Source of the DNA: Streptococcus mitis
GTDB lineage: Bacteria; Bacillota; Bacilli; Lactobacillales; Streptococcaceae
Direction: 5' to 3'
DNA: 64,000 nt
Assembly (NCBI RefSeq): GCF_000722685.1
Contig: NZ_JPFV01000008.1
Coordinates: forward strand, 62,001 to 126,000
Below are positions 22,756-31,166 of this stretch, piece by piece. The notes under the pieces were generated by a model. That model saw nothing but the letters and a program-made list of their open reading frames with translations. It was not told where the DNA came from and searched no databases. The first letter of the stretch is position 1. Every line of letters begins with the position of its first letter. Made by a program: the position numbers and the translations under genes.

Positions 22756-23610
22756 ATGGAAAATTTTGGAGCAGTTTTAAAGGATATCCGTATTTCAAAA
22801 AATTTTCGTCTTAAAGATTTGGCTTGTGATAAGATTAGTGAGTCAACTATTTCTCGTTTCGAAAATGGGATTACAAAATTATCTATTGAGCATTTTTACA
22901 TGTTGTTAAATCGCCTGGGGATATCATTTTCGGAATTTGAAGAATTAGTTCATTGCTATTATTCCAAAAAAGAATGCTTTTTTGAAGAACTAGAACATGC
23001 TGTAAACTCTTCAGATATCATTTTGTTACAAGAACTAATAAAGAAAATAGAACTAAAACAAAAGCAGGAAAAAAGTCTATGCAATTGTCACATAAAATTG
23101 ATTGCTGAACAACAGATTAATCGCCTTGCAAACCTTCCTTACAATGCATCTAAATGTAATGAGTTAATAAAGTACTTGCTTTCTGTAGATAATTGGATGG
23201 AGTATGAACTGAAAATTTTCTATAATTCGGTGTTTTTTATGAACACTAAAACCATAAGCTTACTATATAGAGCTGTAATCAAGAAAACACGACATTTTTT
23301 AAAAACAGATATGGGAACACATAGAGTAATTCCTTTATATTTATTTAATTTAGAATTATTATTAAAAAATAATTTGTTAGATAGCGCTCAATTTTTTATA
23401 GATGATTTAGAAAATTTACTGACCAGACAAGGATATTATTTTGAAAAGAATTATTTGCTTTTTTTAAAAGGTATTTATCTTATAAAAACGAATCAAGTAG
23501 AGTTAGGCAAAAAAGAATGTTCCAAAGCTATGAAAATATTTAAGGAATATAATGATAGTGTCACAATAGAGAAAATAAACAAGACCTTTAAATCAGATTT
23601 TATCATTTAA
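22756..23610 (+). CDS. Rgg/GadR/MutR-family transcriptional regulator
   Basis: A 284-residue Rgg-type regulator: N-terminal XRE helix-turn-helix (about 5-60, F-R-L-K-D-L-A and S-T-I-S-R-F-E-N-G) followed by a helical TPR-like domain that in Rgg proteins binds short peptide pheromones. The ATG at 22756 is chosen because GGAAGAGGA precedes it; the ATG at 22741 lacks a site. It is divergent from the caspase operon. I find no adjacent short hydrophobic peptide gene, so it may be an orphan receptor or respond to a peptide made elsewhere. Very AT-rich, suggesting transfer. Probably controls the caspase operon. Confidence 0.88.
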   Translation: MENFGAVLKDIRISKNFRLKDLACDKISESTISRFENGITKLSIEHFYMLLNRLGISFSEFEELVHCYYSKKECFFEELEHAVNSSDIILLQELIKKIELKQKQEKSLCNCHIKLIAEQQINRLANLPYNASKCNELIKYLLSVDNWMEYELKIFYNSVFFMNTKTISLLYRAVIKKTRHFLKTDMGTHRVIPLYLFNLELLLKNNLLDSAQFFIDDLENLLTRQGYYFEKNYLLFLKGIYLIKTNQVELGKKECSKAMKIFKEYNDSVTIEKINKTFKSDFII

Positions 23611-23665
23611 TTGGTTAGAAGGATTCGTCTGTAAGATAAAGTTAGACGGAAAATGAGATCAAAGA

Positions 23666-23705
23666 AAAAAGGATAGCCTCTCTACGATGAGATGTTATCC
23701 TTTTT
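23666..23705. terminator. Bidirectional terminator between rgg and the ABC permease gene
   Basis: AAAAAGGATA / TATCCTTTTT 10-bp stem enclosing a 20-base loop, with A run on the left and T run on the right. Confidence 0.8.
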
Positions 23706-23715
23706 GATTATGAAA

Positions 23716-24483
23716 CTATTGCAAGTTAACCTTGTTTCTCAAGATGTAGTAGGTTCCGAGGTAAAAGATAGCTATGAAAATGAGTTCTTCAACAATGGCT
23801 ATACCTGCTCCCATATAGAAATTGTCATTAAGTCCTACAAGTGAATTGACATAGAAATTAGAACTAAGATTGAAGGAAAGTTCAATAAATCCAATGACGA
23901 TTTGGATACCAATGTAGGCTGCAACAGCGAGTGCTGTACGGTATTCATTGAAAAGCTGTCCAATGGAAATAGCCAGGTAGATGCAGAGGATTCCTGAAAT
24001 GGTATTTAGTAGGAAGGATATACCTGTAAGAAAGATCTGAGGGAGATGTGTTTCTACAAATGTAATCACATAAGAAAGAGGAATCCATTCTGGAACCGTT
24101 ATGGCCACAATAATAATAGCGCTTAGAGCTAGGACAGCAGTGCTAATCAACGACCAGATAAAAGCACCGATTAGTTTGGCTGTGATGATATGGTGTTCAG
24201 AAACTGGCAAGGTTAAAGTCAGATAGCCTTGTCGGTCATAGACACTTCCTTTGAATCGTTTAATAATCAAGAAAAGAGTTGAAATCCCCAGTGTAATTAT
24301 CAAGCCGCCAAAGACGAGAGCTAGAAAGATAAATAGGAAAGGTTTGCTATCTTTGAAAGATATATAATTATAGTAGTGGCCTTGCATTCCTATGAGGATA
24401 GAAAGGACTAGCACGGCTGCGTAGAGGGCTAAATACCACTTGTTAACATTTTTAAATTCGTAGCGAACTAAATTCCAAAACAT
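23716..24483 (-). CDS. ABC-2 type permease of a YtrABC-like system
   Basis: A 255-residue integral membrane protein with six hydrophobic segments of the ABC-2 permease type, lacking its own ATPase. It follows an ATPase gene (15-base gap) and a GntR/YtrA-type repressor in one minus-strand operon. In low-GC Gram-positives this arrangement is linked with cell-envelope stress or antimicrobial peptide response; the substrate here is not known. Segments include Y-L-T-L-T-L-P-V-S, the conserved loop of such permeases. Confidence 0.82.
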   Translation of the reverse strand: MFWNLVRYEFKNVNKWYLALYAAVLVLSILIGMQGHYYNYISFKDSKPFLFIFLALVFGGLIITLGISTLFLIIKRFKGSVYDRQGYLTLTLPVSEHHIITAKLIGAFIWSLISTAVLALSAIIIVAITVPEWIPLSYVITFVETHLPQIFLTGISFLLNTISGILCIYLAISIGQLFNEYRTALAVAAYIGIQIVIGFIELSFNLSSNFYVNSLVGLNDNFYMGAGIAIVEELIFIAIFYLGTYYILRNKVNLQ

Positions 24484-24498
24484 AATAATCTCCTTTGC

Positions 24499-25194
24499 TT
24501 AGGTCTTAAATTCCTGACGGAAGAGCTGGTCAATGGATTCACCTGACTCATAGCGAATATCATCTACATTGCCTTGACGGACGACTTTTCCGTCTTTGAG
24601 GAAGACAATTTCATCCAAGATTGGCTCGATATCTGAAATCAAGTGGGTAGAAATCAAAACGGTAGAAGTTGGTGAGTAGTTGTTGATAATGGTATTGAGG
24701 ATATAATCACGGGCTGCTGGGTCCACTCCACCAATAGGTTCGTCCAGAACGTAGAGACGAGCATCACGGCTCATAACCAAAATCAGTTGTACCTTTTCCT
24801 TGTTTCCTTTTGATAGTTTCTTGAGACGACTATTTTCATCAATGCCCAAGTCTGCAAGTAGATGATGGGCGCGTTCAAGATTGAAATCTTTATAGAAGGT
24901 CTTGAAGTAGGTTAGGGCTTCTTTGACCTTCATTTGCTCATTGAGATAGGTCGTATCCGGCAAATAAGCTACGATGGCCTTGGTTGCTGGGCTTGGGTCC
25001 ATATCGTTGATAAGGACACGTCCTTGATCTGGTTGTAAGAGGCCATTGATTAGTTTAATCAGGGTTGTTTTTCCTGAGCCGTTTGGGCCAAGGAGACCAA
25101 CAATTTTTCCAGCTGGAATGTCAAGAGAAACATTTTCAAGGGCTGGTGTTGCTCCATAAGATTTGGATACATTTTCAAATGCTAGTAATGACAT
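24499..25194 (-). CDS. ABC transporter ATPase, YtrB-like
   Basis: A 231-residue ATPase: Walker A G-P-N-G-S-G-K-T-T, signature-like L-S-K-G-N-K-E-K-V, Walker B L-Y-V-L-D-E-P, D-loop G-V-D-P, switch H in I-S-T-H. The unusual signature (S-K-G-N rather than S-G-G-Q) is shared by YtrB/YxlF-type ATPases. It energises the adjacent ABC-2 permease. It starts four bases after the GntR gene ends, so the three genes are coupled. Confidence 0.9.
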   Translation of the reverse strand: MSLLAFENVSKSYGATPALENVSLDIPAGKIVGLLGPNGSGKTTLIKLINGLLQPDQGRVLINDMDPSPATKAIVAYLPDTTYLNEQMKVKEALTYFKTFYKDFNLERAHHLLADLGIDENSRLKKLSKGNKEKVQLILVMSRDARLYVLDEPIGGVDPAARDYILNTIINNYSPTSTVLISTHLISDIEPILDEIVFLKDGKVVRQGNVDDIRYESGESIDQLFRQEFKT

Positions 25195-25198
25195 AGGC

Positions 25199-25564
25199 TT
25201 AAACTCCTTTAATATAATCGCCGACTACGCCTGGTAGTTCTTCTTTTTCATAGCCAAAATGGGTCATGGAGGAAACGAAGTGTTCCAATTCTTCTTCCGA
25301 TAATTGTTTGCGCGATTGGGCGATCAGCTCCTTATCCTCAGTCACAAATCGTCCAGTTGTGCGCTTGCTGTAGACAAATCCTTCTCGTTCGAGGTCTGAC
25401 AAGGCTCTTTGGATGGTGTTTGGATTGACACCCGCCTCGCTAGCCAGCTCTCGCACGGTTGGAAGTTGTTGATTGGGTTCCAGTGTATGGGAAACAATCT
25501 GAAGCTTGATTTTCTCCATAATCTGTAAATAGATGGGTTTTTTGTTGTCAAATGTCCAGGACAT
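25199..25564 (-). CDS. GntR-family (YtrA subfamily) repressor
   Basis: A 121-residue short GntR regulator: winged helix in residues 10-75 with K-P-I-Y-L-Q-I-M, L-P-T-V-R-E-L-A-S-E-A-G-V-N-P-N-T-I-Q-R-A and R-T-T-G-R-F-V, and a short C-terminal dimerisation segment of the YtrA type rather than a ligand domain. It probably represses the operon of which it is the first gene, with induction by envelope-active agents (family knowledge). AAAGGAGA lies before its ATG. Confidence 0.92.
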   Translation of the reverse strand: MSWTFDNKKPIYLQIMEKIKLQIVSHTLEPNQQLPTVRELASEAGVNPNTIQRALSDLEREGFVYSKRTTGRFVTEDKELIAQSRKQLSEEELEHFVSSMTHFGYEKEELPGVVGDYIKGV

Positions 25565-25703
25565 CTTGGTCTCCTTTCTTTTACTCTCTTGTCTTAATTA
25601 AATAATACAACAAAACAAAAAACTTGTCAAGCAAAAAGAAGAATTGTTTTGGGAATCGCTTAAAAAATGGTATAATGAAAAGAAAACGATAAGGAGGGAA
25701 AGG

Positions 25704-26177
25704 ATGCGTTGTCCAAAATGTGGGGCTACCAAGTCAAGTGTTATCGATAGTCGCCAAGCAGAAGAAGGGAACACCATTCGTAGAAGACGTGAGTGCGATG
25801 AATGCCAGCACCGTTTTACAACCTACGAACGGGTAGAAGAAAGAACCTTGGTGGTTGTTAAAAAAGATGGCACACGGGAACAATTCTCCAGAGATAAAAT
25901 TTTTAATGGGATTATCCGCTCAGCTCAGAAACGTCCTGTGTCAAGTGATGAAATCAACATGGTAGTCAATCGTATCGAACAGAAACTCCGTGGTCGAAAT
26001 GAAAATGAAATTCAAAGTGAGGACATTGGTTCACTCGTCATGGAGGAGTTGGCTGAGTTGGATGAGATTACCTATGTACGTTTTGCCAGTGTTTATCGTA
26101 GTTTTAAGGATGTTAGTGAGCTAGAGAGCCTGCTCCAACAAATCACCCAGTCCTCTAAAAAGAAAAAGGAAAGATAA
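25704..26177 (+). CDS. nrdR: Transcriptional repressor of ribonucleotide reductase
   Basis: A 157-residue NrdR. N-terminal zinc ribbon C-P-K-C-G and [13 protein letters not shown], then an ATP-cone ([15 protein letters not shown]). It senses ATP/dATP and represses nrd genes. The ATG at 25704 follows AAGGAGG; an upstream ATG with 20 more codons is rejected since the family starts at M-R-C-P. First gene of the nrdR-dnaB-dnaI run, with a TATAAT-like box at 25671-25676. Confidence 0.95.
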
Positions 26178-27347
26178 ATGAAGCCAATTGACCGTTTTTC
26201 TTATCTAAAGAATAATCGGGTGTCGCAAGATACCTCATCTCTGGTACAGTGCTACCTCCCGATTATCGGTCAGGAGGCACTGAGCCTTTATCTTTATACG
26301 ATTAGTTTTTGGGATAATGGTAGAAAGGAATATCTCTTTTCAAGTATTCTCAATCATCTCAACTTTGGGATGGATAGACTGATAAAATCCTTGAAAATCC
26401 TATCTGCTTTTAATCTCTTAACCCTCTATCAAAAGGGGGATGTTTATCAGCTAGCCATTCATGTTCCTCTATCTAGTCAAGATTTCTTGGAGCATCCTGT
26501 TTATCGTAGACTTTTGGAGAAGAAGATTGGCGATGCAGCTGTGGAGGATTTGAAAGATGAAAGTGCTGAGGGAGAAGAAATACCTGTCTCACTCAATCAA
26601 GTCTTTTCAGACTTGGCAGAACTGGGAAGTCAAGAAGACCTTGGTCTCAAGAAGAAAGTGGCCAACGATTTTGACTTAGACCATTTTCGTCAGCTTATGG
26701 CTCGAGATGGGCTTCGCTTTGCGGATGAGCAGTCCGATGTCTTAACCCTCTTTGCCATTGCCGAGGAGAAGAAATGGACTTGGTTTGAAACTTATCAATT
26801 GGCCAAATCAACAGCTGTTTCCCAGGTTATTTCAACCAAACGAATGCGGGAAAAAATCGCTCAAAAACCGATTTCTTCTGACTTTAATCCTAAGGAAGCA
26901 ACCATTATCAAAGAAGCCAAAAGTAAAACAGCCCTGCAGTTCTTGGCAGAAATCAAGCAAACACGCAAGGGAACCATTACCCAAACAGAAAGAGACCTCT
27001 TGCAACAGATGGCTAGCTTGGGCTTGCTGGACGAAGTTATCAATATCATTCTCTTGTTGACCTTTAATAAGGTGGATTCGGCAAATATTAATGAAAAATA
27101 TGCCATGAAGGTAGCCAATGACTATGCCTATCAAAAAATTCATTCGGCAGAAGAGGCAGTCTTGCGCATTCGTGAGCGAGGGCAGAAGAGCCAGTCTCAA
27201 AAGGCTAGTAAAACCAGTCCTACCAAGTCCAATGTACCCAAGTGGAGCAATCCAGATTATAAAAATGAAACCAGCGAGGAAACTCGTCTGGAATTAGAAC
27301 GTAAGAAACAAGAACTATTAGCTCGATTAGAAAAAGGAGGAGATTAG
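26178..27347 (+). CDS. dnaB: Replication initiation / membrane attachment protein DnaB
   Basis: A 389-residue Gram-positive DnaB (unrelated to the E. coli helicase), which acts with DnaD and DnaI to load the replicative helicase. It contains the DDBH1/DDBH2-type helical regions; the second, around residues 210-330, includes W-F-E-T-Y and the Y-A-x-K-V-x-N-D-Y-A-Y motif. It starts immediately after the nrdR stop and is followed directly by dnaI, the conserved streptococcal order. Confidence 0.93.
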   Translation: MKPIDRFSYLKNNRVSQDTSSLVQCYLPIIGQEALSLYLYTISFWDNGRKEYLFSSILNHLNFGMDRLIKSLKILSAFNLLTLYQKGDVYQLAIHVPLSSQDFLEHPVYRRLLEKKIGDAAVEDLKDESAEGEEIPVSLNQVFSDLAELGSQEDLGLKKKVANDFDLDHFRQLMARDGLRFADEQSDVLTLFAIAEEKKWTWFETYQLAKSTAVSQVISTKRMREKIAQKPISSDFNPKEATIIKEAKSKTALQFLAEIKQTRKGTITQTERDLLQQMASLGLLDEVINIILLLTFNKVDSANINEKYAMKVANDYAYQKIHSAEEAVLRIRERGQKSQSQKASKTSPTKSNVPKWSNPDYKNETSEETRLELERKKQELLARLEKGGD

Positions 27348-28244
27348 ATGGAAAGTGTCGGAGACGTACTCAAACGTCAACCTAGCCGTTTTCATTATCA
27401 AGATTTGGTCCAGAAAATCATGAAGGATTCTGATGTTGCGGCCTTTATCCAGCAAGAATCCTTGACTCCAGAGGAATTAAATCGCAGTATCTCCAAGTTT
27501 AATCAGTACATCACCGAGCGTGACAAGTTTCTCCGTGGGGATACGGATTATATTGCCAAAGGCTACAAGCCAATTTTGGTTATGAATCATGGCTATGCGG
27601 ATGTTTCTTACGAAGAAACTCCTGAACTCATCGCAGCGGAAAAAGAAGCGGCTATTAAGAATCGTCTCAAGTTAATCAATCTGCCAGCCACTCTCAAGAA
27701 AGCTAGTTTGGCTCAAGTAGATTTGGATGATTTGGAGCGCTTGCCAGTTTTTGAAAAGCTATTAGCCTTCGTGGAGCAATATCCAGCTATTCGAAAAGGT
27801 CTTTACTTATATGGAGACTTTGGTGTGGGTAAAAGTTTCATGGTGGCTGCTTTAGCCCATGATTTATCAGAAAAACGTGGTGTTTCATCAACTCTCCTCC
27901 ACTATCCTAGCTTTGTCATTGATGTCAAAAATGCTATCGGTGATGGTAATGTCAAGACCTTGGTAGATGAGATTAAACTTTCTGAAGTCTTGATTTTAGA
28001 TGATATTGGTGCCGAGCAATCAACAGCTTGGGTACGTGATGAAATCCTGCAGGTCATTCTCCAATATCGGATGCAGGAAAATTTACCGACCTTTTTCACC
28101 TCTAACTTCAACTTTGAAGATTTGGAGAAGCATTTCGCTAAAGGGAAACATGGAAATGACGAAACCTGGGAAGCCAGACGGGTCATGGAACGCATCCGTT
28201 ATTTGGCTGAGGAGACTCGTTTAGAAGGAGTGAACCGTCGATGA
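27348..28244 (+). CDS. dnaI: Primosomal protein DnaI (helicase loader)
   Basis: A 298-residue AAA+ helicase loader. Walker A G-D-F-G-V-G-K-S (about residue 153), Walker B L-I-L-D-D-I-G (about 215) and sensor T-S-N-F are visible, with an N-terminal helicase-binding domain. It loads DnaC helicase at the origin with DnaB/DnaD. GGAGG lies before the ATG, and its stop overlaps the next gene by four bases. Confidence 0.95.
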   Translation: MESVGDVLKRQPSRFHYQDLVQKIMKDSDVAAFIQQESLTPEELNRSISKFNQYITERDKFLRGDTDYIAKGYKPILVMNHGYADVSYEETPELIAAEKEAAIKNRLKLINLPATLKKASLAQVDLDDLERLPVFEKLLAFVEQYPAIRKGLYLYGDFGVGKSFMVAALAHDLSEKRGVSSTLLHYPSFVIDVKNAIGDGNVKTLVDEIKLSEVLILDDIGAEQSTAWVRDEILQVILQYRMQENLPTFFTSNFNFEDLEKHFAKGKHGNDETWEARRVMERIRYLAEETRLEGVNRR

Positions 28245-28954
28245 CAGAAACAATCAAATTAATGAAGGCTCATACTTCAGTGCGCAGATTTAAGGAGCAA
28301 TCCCTTCCTCAGCAAGACTTGACTGAAATCCTGACAGCAGCCCAAATGGCCTCGTCTTGGAAGAATTTTCAATCCTACTCTGTGATTGTGGTACGAAGTC
28401 AAGAGAAGAAGGATGCTTTGTATGAATTGGTGCCTCAAGAAGCCATTCGTCAGTCAGCTGTTTTCCTTCTCTTTGTCGGAGATTTGAACCGTGCAGAAAA
28501 GGGAGCACGACTCCATACGGATACCTTCCAACCTCAAGGTGTAGAAGGTCTCTTGATTAGTTCGGTCGATGCGGCTCTTGCTGGTCAAAATGCCCTGCTG
28601 GCAGCTGAAAGTTTGGGCTATGGTGGTGTCATTATTGGCTTGGTTCGTTACAAGTCAGAAGAAGTGGCAGAGCTCTTTAACCTGCCTGATTACACCTATC
28701 CTATCTTTGGGATGGCACTAGGTGTGCCAAATGAGGAACATGAAGTCAAACCTCGCTTGCCATTGCATCAAGTGGTGTTTGAGGAAGAATACCAAGGGCA
28801 GCCAACTGAGGCAATCGAAGCTTATGACCGTGTACAGGCTGACTATGCTGGAGCACGTGCGACCACAAGCTGGAGCCAGCGTCTAGCAGAACAGTTTGGG
28901 CAAGCTGAACCAAGCTCAACTAGAAAAAATCTTGAACAGAAGAAGTTATTGTAG
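28241..28954 (+). CDS. NADPH-dependent nitroreductase family protein (NfrA-like)
   Basis: A 237-residue FMN-dependent oxidoreductase of the nitroreductase/NfrA family. It shows the N-terminal V-R-R-F-K-E FMN-phosphate site, S-S-W-K-N-F-Q-S-Y, and G-Y-G-G-V-I-I-G-L near residue 125. Substrates may be flavins, quinones or nitro compounds. Translation is coupled to dnaI through ATGA. The conserved position between dnaI and der in streptococci is probably only operonic. Confidence 0.88.
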   Translation: MTETIKLMKAHTSVRRFKEQSLPQQDLTEILTAAQMASSWKNFQSYSVIVVRSQEKKDALYELVPQEAIRQSAVFLLFVGDLNRAEKGARLHTDTFQPQGVEGLLISSVDAALAGQNALLAAESLGYGGVIIGLVRYKSEEVAELFNLPDYTYPIFGMALGVPNEEHEVKPRLPLHQVVFEEEYQGQPTEAIEAYDRVQADYAGARATTSWSQRLAEQFGQAEPSSTRKNLEQKKLL

Positions 28955-28967
28955 AAAGTGAGAAATT

Positions 28968-30278
28968 ATGGCCCTACCAACTATTGCCATTGTAGGACGT
29001 CCCAATGTTGGGAAATCAACCCTATTTAATCGGATCGCTGGTGAGCGAATCTCCATTGTAGAAGATGTCGAAGGAGTGACACGTGACCGTATCTATGCAA
29101 CGGGTGAGTGGCTCAATCGTTCATTTAGTATGATTGATACAGGGGGAATCGACGACGTCGATGCTCCTTTCATGGAACAAATCAAGCACCAGGCAGAAAT
29201 TGCCATGGAAGAAGCAGATGTTATCGTCTTCGTCGTGTCTGGTAAGGAAGGAATTACCGATGCGGACGAATACGTAGCCCGTAAGCTTTACAAGACCCAT
29301 AAACCAGTTATCCTCGCGGTTAACAAGGTGGACAACCCTGAGATGCGAAATGATATCTATGATTTCTATGCTCTTGGTTTGGGTGAACCATTGCCTATCT
29401 CATCTGTCCATGGTATCGGTACAGGGGATGTGCTAGATGCCATCGTAGAAAATCTTCCAAATGAATATGAAGAAGAAAATCCAGATGTGATTAAGTTTAG
29501 CTTGATTGGTCGTCCCAATGTTGGAAAATCAAGCTTGATTAACGCTATCTTGGGAGAAGACCGTGTCATTGCCAGTCCAGTTGCTGGAACAACTCGTGAC
29601 GCCATTGATACCCACTTTACAGATACAGATGGTCAAGAGTTTACCATGATTGATACAGCTGGGATGCGTAAATCTGGTAAGGTTTATGAAAATACCGAGA
29701 AATACTCTGTTATGCGTGCCATGCGTGCTATTGACCGTTCAGATGTGGTCTTAATGGTCATCAATGTGGAAGAAGGCATCCGTGAATACGATAAGCGTAT
29801 CGCAGGTTTTGCCCATGAAGCTGGTAAAGGGATGATTATCGTGGTCAACAAGTGGGATACACTTGAAAAAGACAACCACACTATGAAAAACTGGGAAGAA
29901 GATATCCGTGAGCAGTTCCAATATCTACCTTACGCACCGATTATCTTTGTATCCGCTTTGACCAAGCAACGTCTCCACAAACTTCCTGAGATGATCAAGC
30001 AAATCAGCGAAAGTCAAAATACACGTATTCCATCAGCTGTCTTGAACGATGTCATTATGGATGCTATTGCCATCAACCCAACACCGACAGACAAAGGAAA
30101 ACGCCTCAAAATCTTCTACGCGACCCAAGTGGCAACTAAACCACCAACCTTTGTCATCTTTGTCAATGAAGAAGAACTTATGCACTTTTCTTACCTGCGT
30201 TTCTTGGAAAATCAAATCCGCAAGGCCTTTGTCTTTGAAGGAACACCGATCCATCTCATCGCAAGAAAACGTAAATAA
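28968..30278 (+). CDS. der: Ribosome biogenesis GTPase Der (EngA)
   Basis: A 436-residue GTPase with two consecutive G domains (G-R-P-N-V-G-K-S-T at residue 9 and G-R-P-N-V-G-K-S-S at about 181; N-K-V-D and N-K-W-D) and a C-terminal KH-like domain. It is essential for 50S subunit maturation. Normal length. Followed by a terminator. Confidence 0.97.
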   Translation: MALPTIAIVGRPNVGKSTLFNRIAGERISIVEDVEGVTRDRIYATGEWLNRSFSMIDTGGIDDVDAPFMEQIKHQAEIAMEEADVIVFVVSGKEGITDADEYVARKLYKTHKPVILAVNKVDNPEMRNDIYDFYALGLGEPLPISSVHGIGTGDVLDAIVENLPNEYEEENPDVIKFSLIGRPNVGKSSLINAILGEDRVIASPVAGTTRDAIDTHFTDTDGQEFTMIDTAGMRKSGKVYENTEKYSVMRAMRAIDRSDVVLMVINVEEGIREYDKRIAGFAHEAGKGMIIVVNKWDTLEKDNHTMKNWEEDIREQFQYLPYAPIIFVSALTKQRLHKLPEMIKQISESQNTRIPSAVLNDVIMDAIAINPTPTDKGKRLKIFYATQVATKPPTFVIFVNEEELMHFSYLRFLENQIRKAFVFEGTPIHLIARKRK

Positions 30279-30286
30279 AAAAGTAG

Positions 30287-30315
30287 AATCTGGAATGACA
30301 TTTCCAGATTTTTTT
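30287..30315 (+). terminator. Terminator after der
   Basis: AATCTGGAA / TTCCAGATT 9-bp stem, 6-base loop, then TTTTT. Confidence 0.88.
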
Positions 30316-30364
30316 GATAGAATGAAGGTGAAGAAAACGCTATCAAAAAGAGAGGGGGCTGGTG

Positions 30365-30700
30365 ATGAAACATTTGTTTAAATTGATAATCTTATTTCCC
30401 TGGTTTTACTTTTTCAGCTGGATTGAAAAGGCCAATAGAGATAGTAAATTTTTCCCAATTTTTTACTATTTTTACTGGTTTTACATCCCCCTCTATGCTC
30501 TTTTTAGCCTTGCTTGGACAGTTATTTCAGTTCTGTTTTTCAATATCGTCTTGAGAAATTTGACAGATATCAAGTTATGGGGAATTTGGTTTCTTTTTAT
30601 TCTGCTAGCTATTGGTCTGAATAGGTTAACTTATTTCTGTTTCAAAAAAATGCTTCGCTTGAGACGGGAACTCGGGAAGTCAAAAGGTGGAAGGCATTGA
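30365..30700 (+). CDS. Small integral membrane protein of unknown function (111 aa)
   Basis: A 111-residue protein with three hydrophobic segments (about 4-18, 27-60, 70-90) rich in Phe, Tyr and Trp and a basic C-terminus (R-R-E-L-G-K-S-K-G-G-R-H). The ATG at 30365 is preceded by GAGGGGG; the GTG one codon earlier is less likely. Family not recognised. It lies with another small membrane protein between der and secA, and the two probably form an operon ended by a hairpin at 31039. Confidence 0.65.
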   Translation: MKHLFKLIILFPWFYFFSWIEKANRDSKFFPIFYYFYWFYIPLYALFSLAWTVISVLFFNIVLRNLTDIKLWGIWFLFILLAIGLNRLTYFCFKKMLRLRRELGKSKGGRH

Positions 30701-30733
30701 TTTATATCGGTTTTTATTTATAGGAGGTAGCTT

Positions 30734-31021
30734 ATGACATGTCTAAAATCATTTATTACACGCTATTCTAAGGTCTATATTGGTTTAGTTCTGTTGATCT
30801 GGATTGCTTTCTTCTTTCTTCCTTGGGGCAGTCCGATTCTGGGGGGAAAGATTGACCTCTTCAGCATACAGAAAGTCTTGCTAGTTTTTGGAATTCTGTC
30901 GATTTTGATGGCCTTGCTGTCCAAGAAAGTCAGTCTCTTTGTTTTTGGATTGATCTGCTGTTTTTCTCTTTGGATTAATCTATTTATCCTATTTGCGATT
31001 TTGCCGATTTTTGGCAATTAA
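30734..31021 (+). CDS. Small integral membrane protein of unknown function (95 aa)
   Basis: A 95-residue protein with three hydrophobic segments (about 14-32, 45-60, 66-92) and little soluble sequence. TAGGAGG precedes the ATG at normal distance, so translation looks efficient. I do not recognise the family. It follows another small membrane protein gene by 33 bases and is followed by a terminator. No toxin-like features beyond hydrophobicity. Confidence 0.7.
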   Translation: MTCLKSFITRYSKVYIGLVLLIWIAFFFLPWGSPILGGKIDLFSIQKVLLVFGILSILMALLSKKVSLFVFGLICCFSLWINLFILFAILPIFGN

Positions 31022-31038
31022 AGTATCATAAAAGTCAG

Positions 31039-31069
31039 AGAGGTTAGCTTGGAAACTAGCCTCTTTTTC
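31039..31069 (+). terminator. Terminator before secA
   Basis: AGAGGTTAG / CTAGCCTCT 9-bp stem with one G-T pair, 8-base loop, then TTTTT. Confidence 0.85.
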
Positions 31070-31092
31070 CTTTTCAAAATGGGGATTCTTCC

Positions 31093-31121
31093 TTGAAAAT
31101 AATCAGTAATTGTGCTAAAAT
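31093..31121 (+). promoter_or_regulatory. secA promoter
   Basis: TTGAAA and TAAAAT separated by 17 bases with TGC before the -10 (extended type), 45 bases upstream of the ATG. Confidence 0.75.
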
Positions 31122-31166
31122 TAAAAGAACATTCTAAAATATTCGGAATTTAAAGTAAGGAAAAAC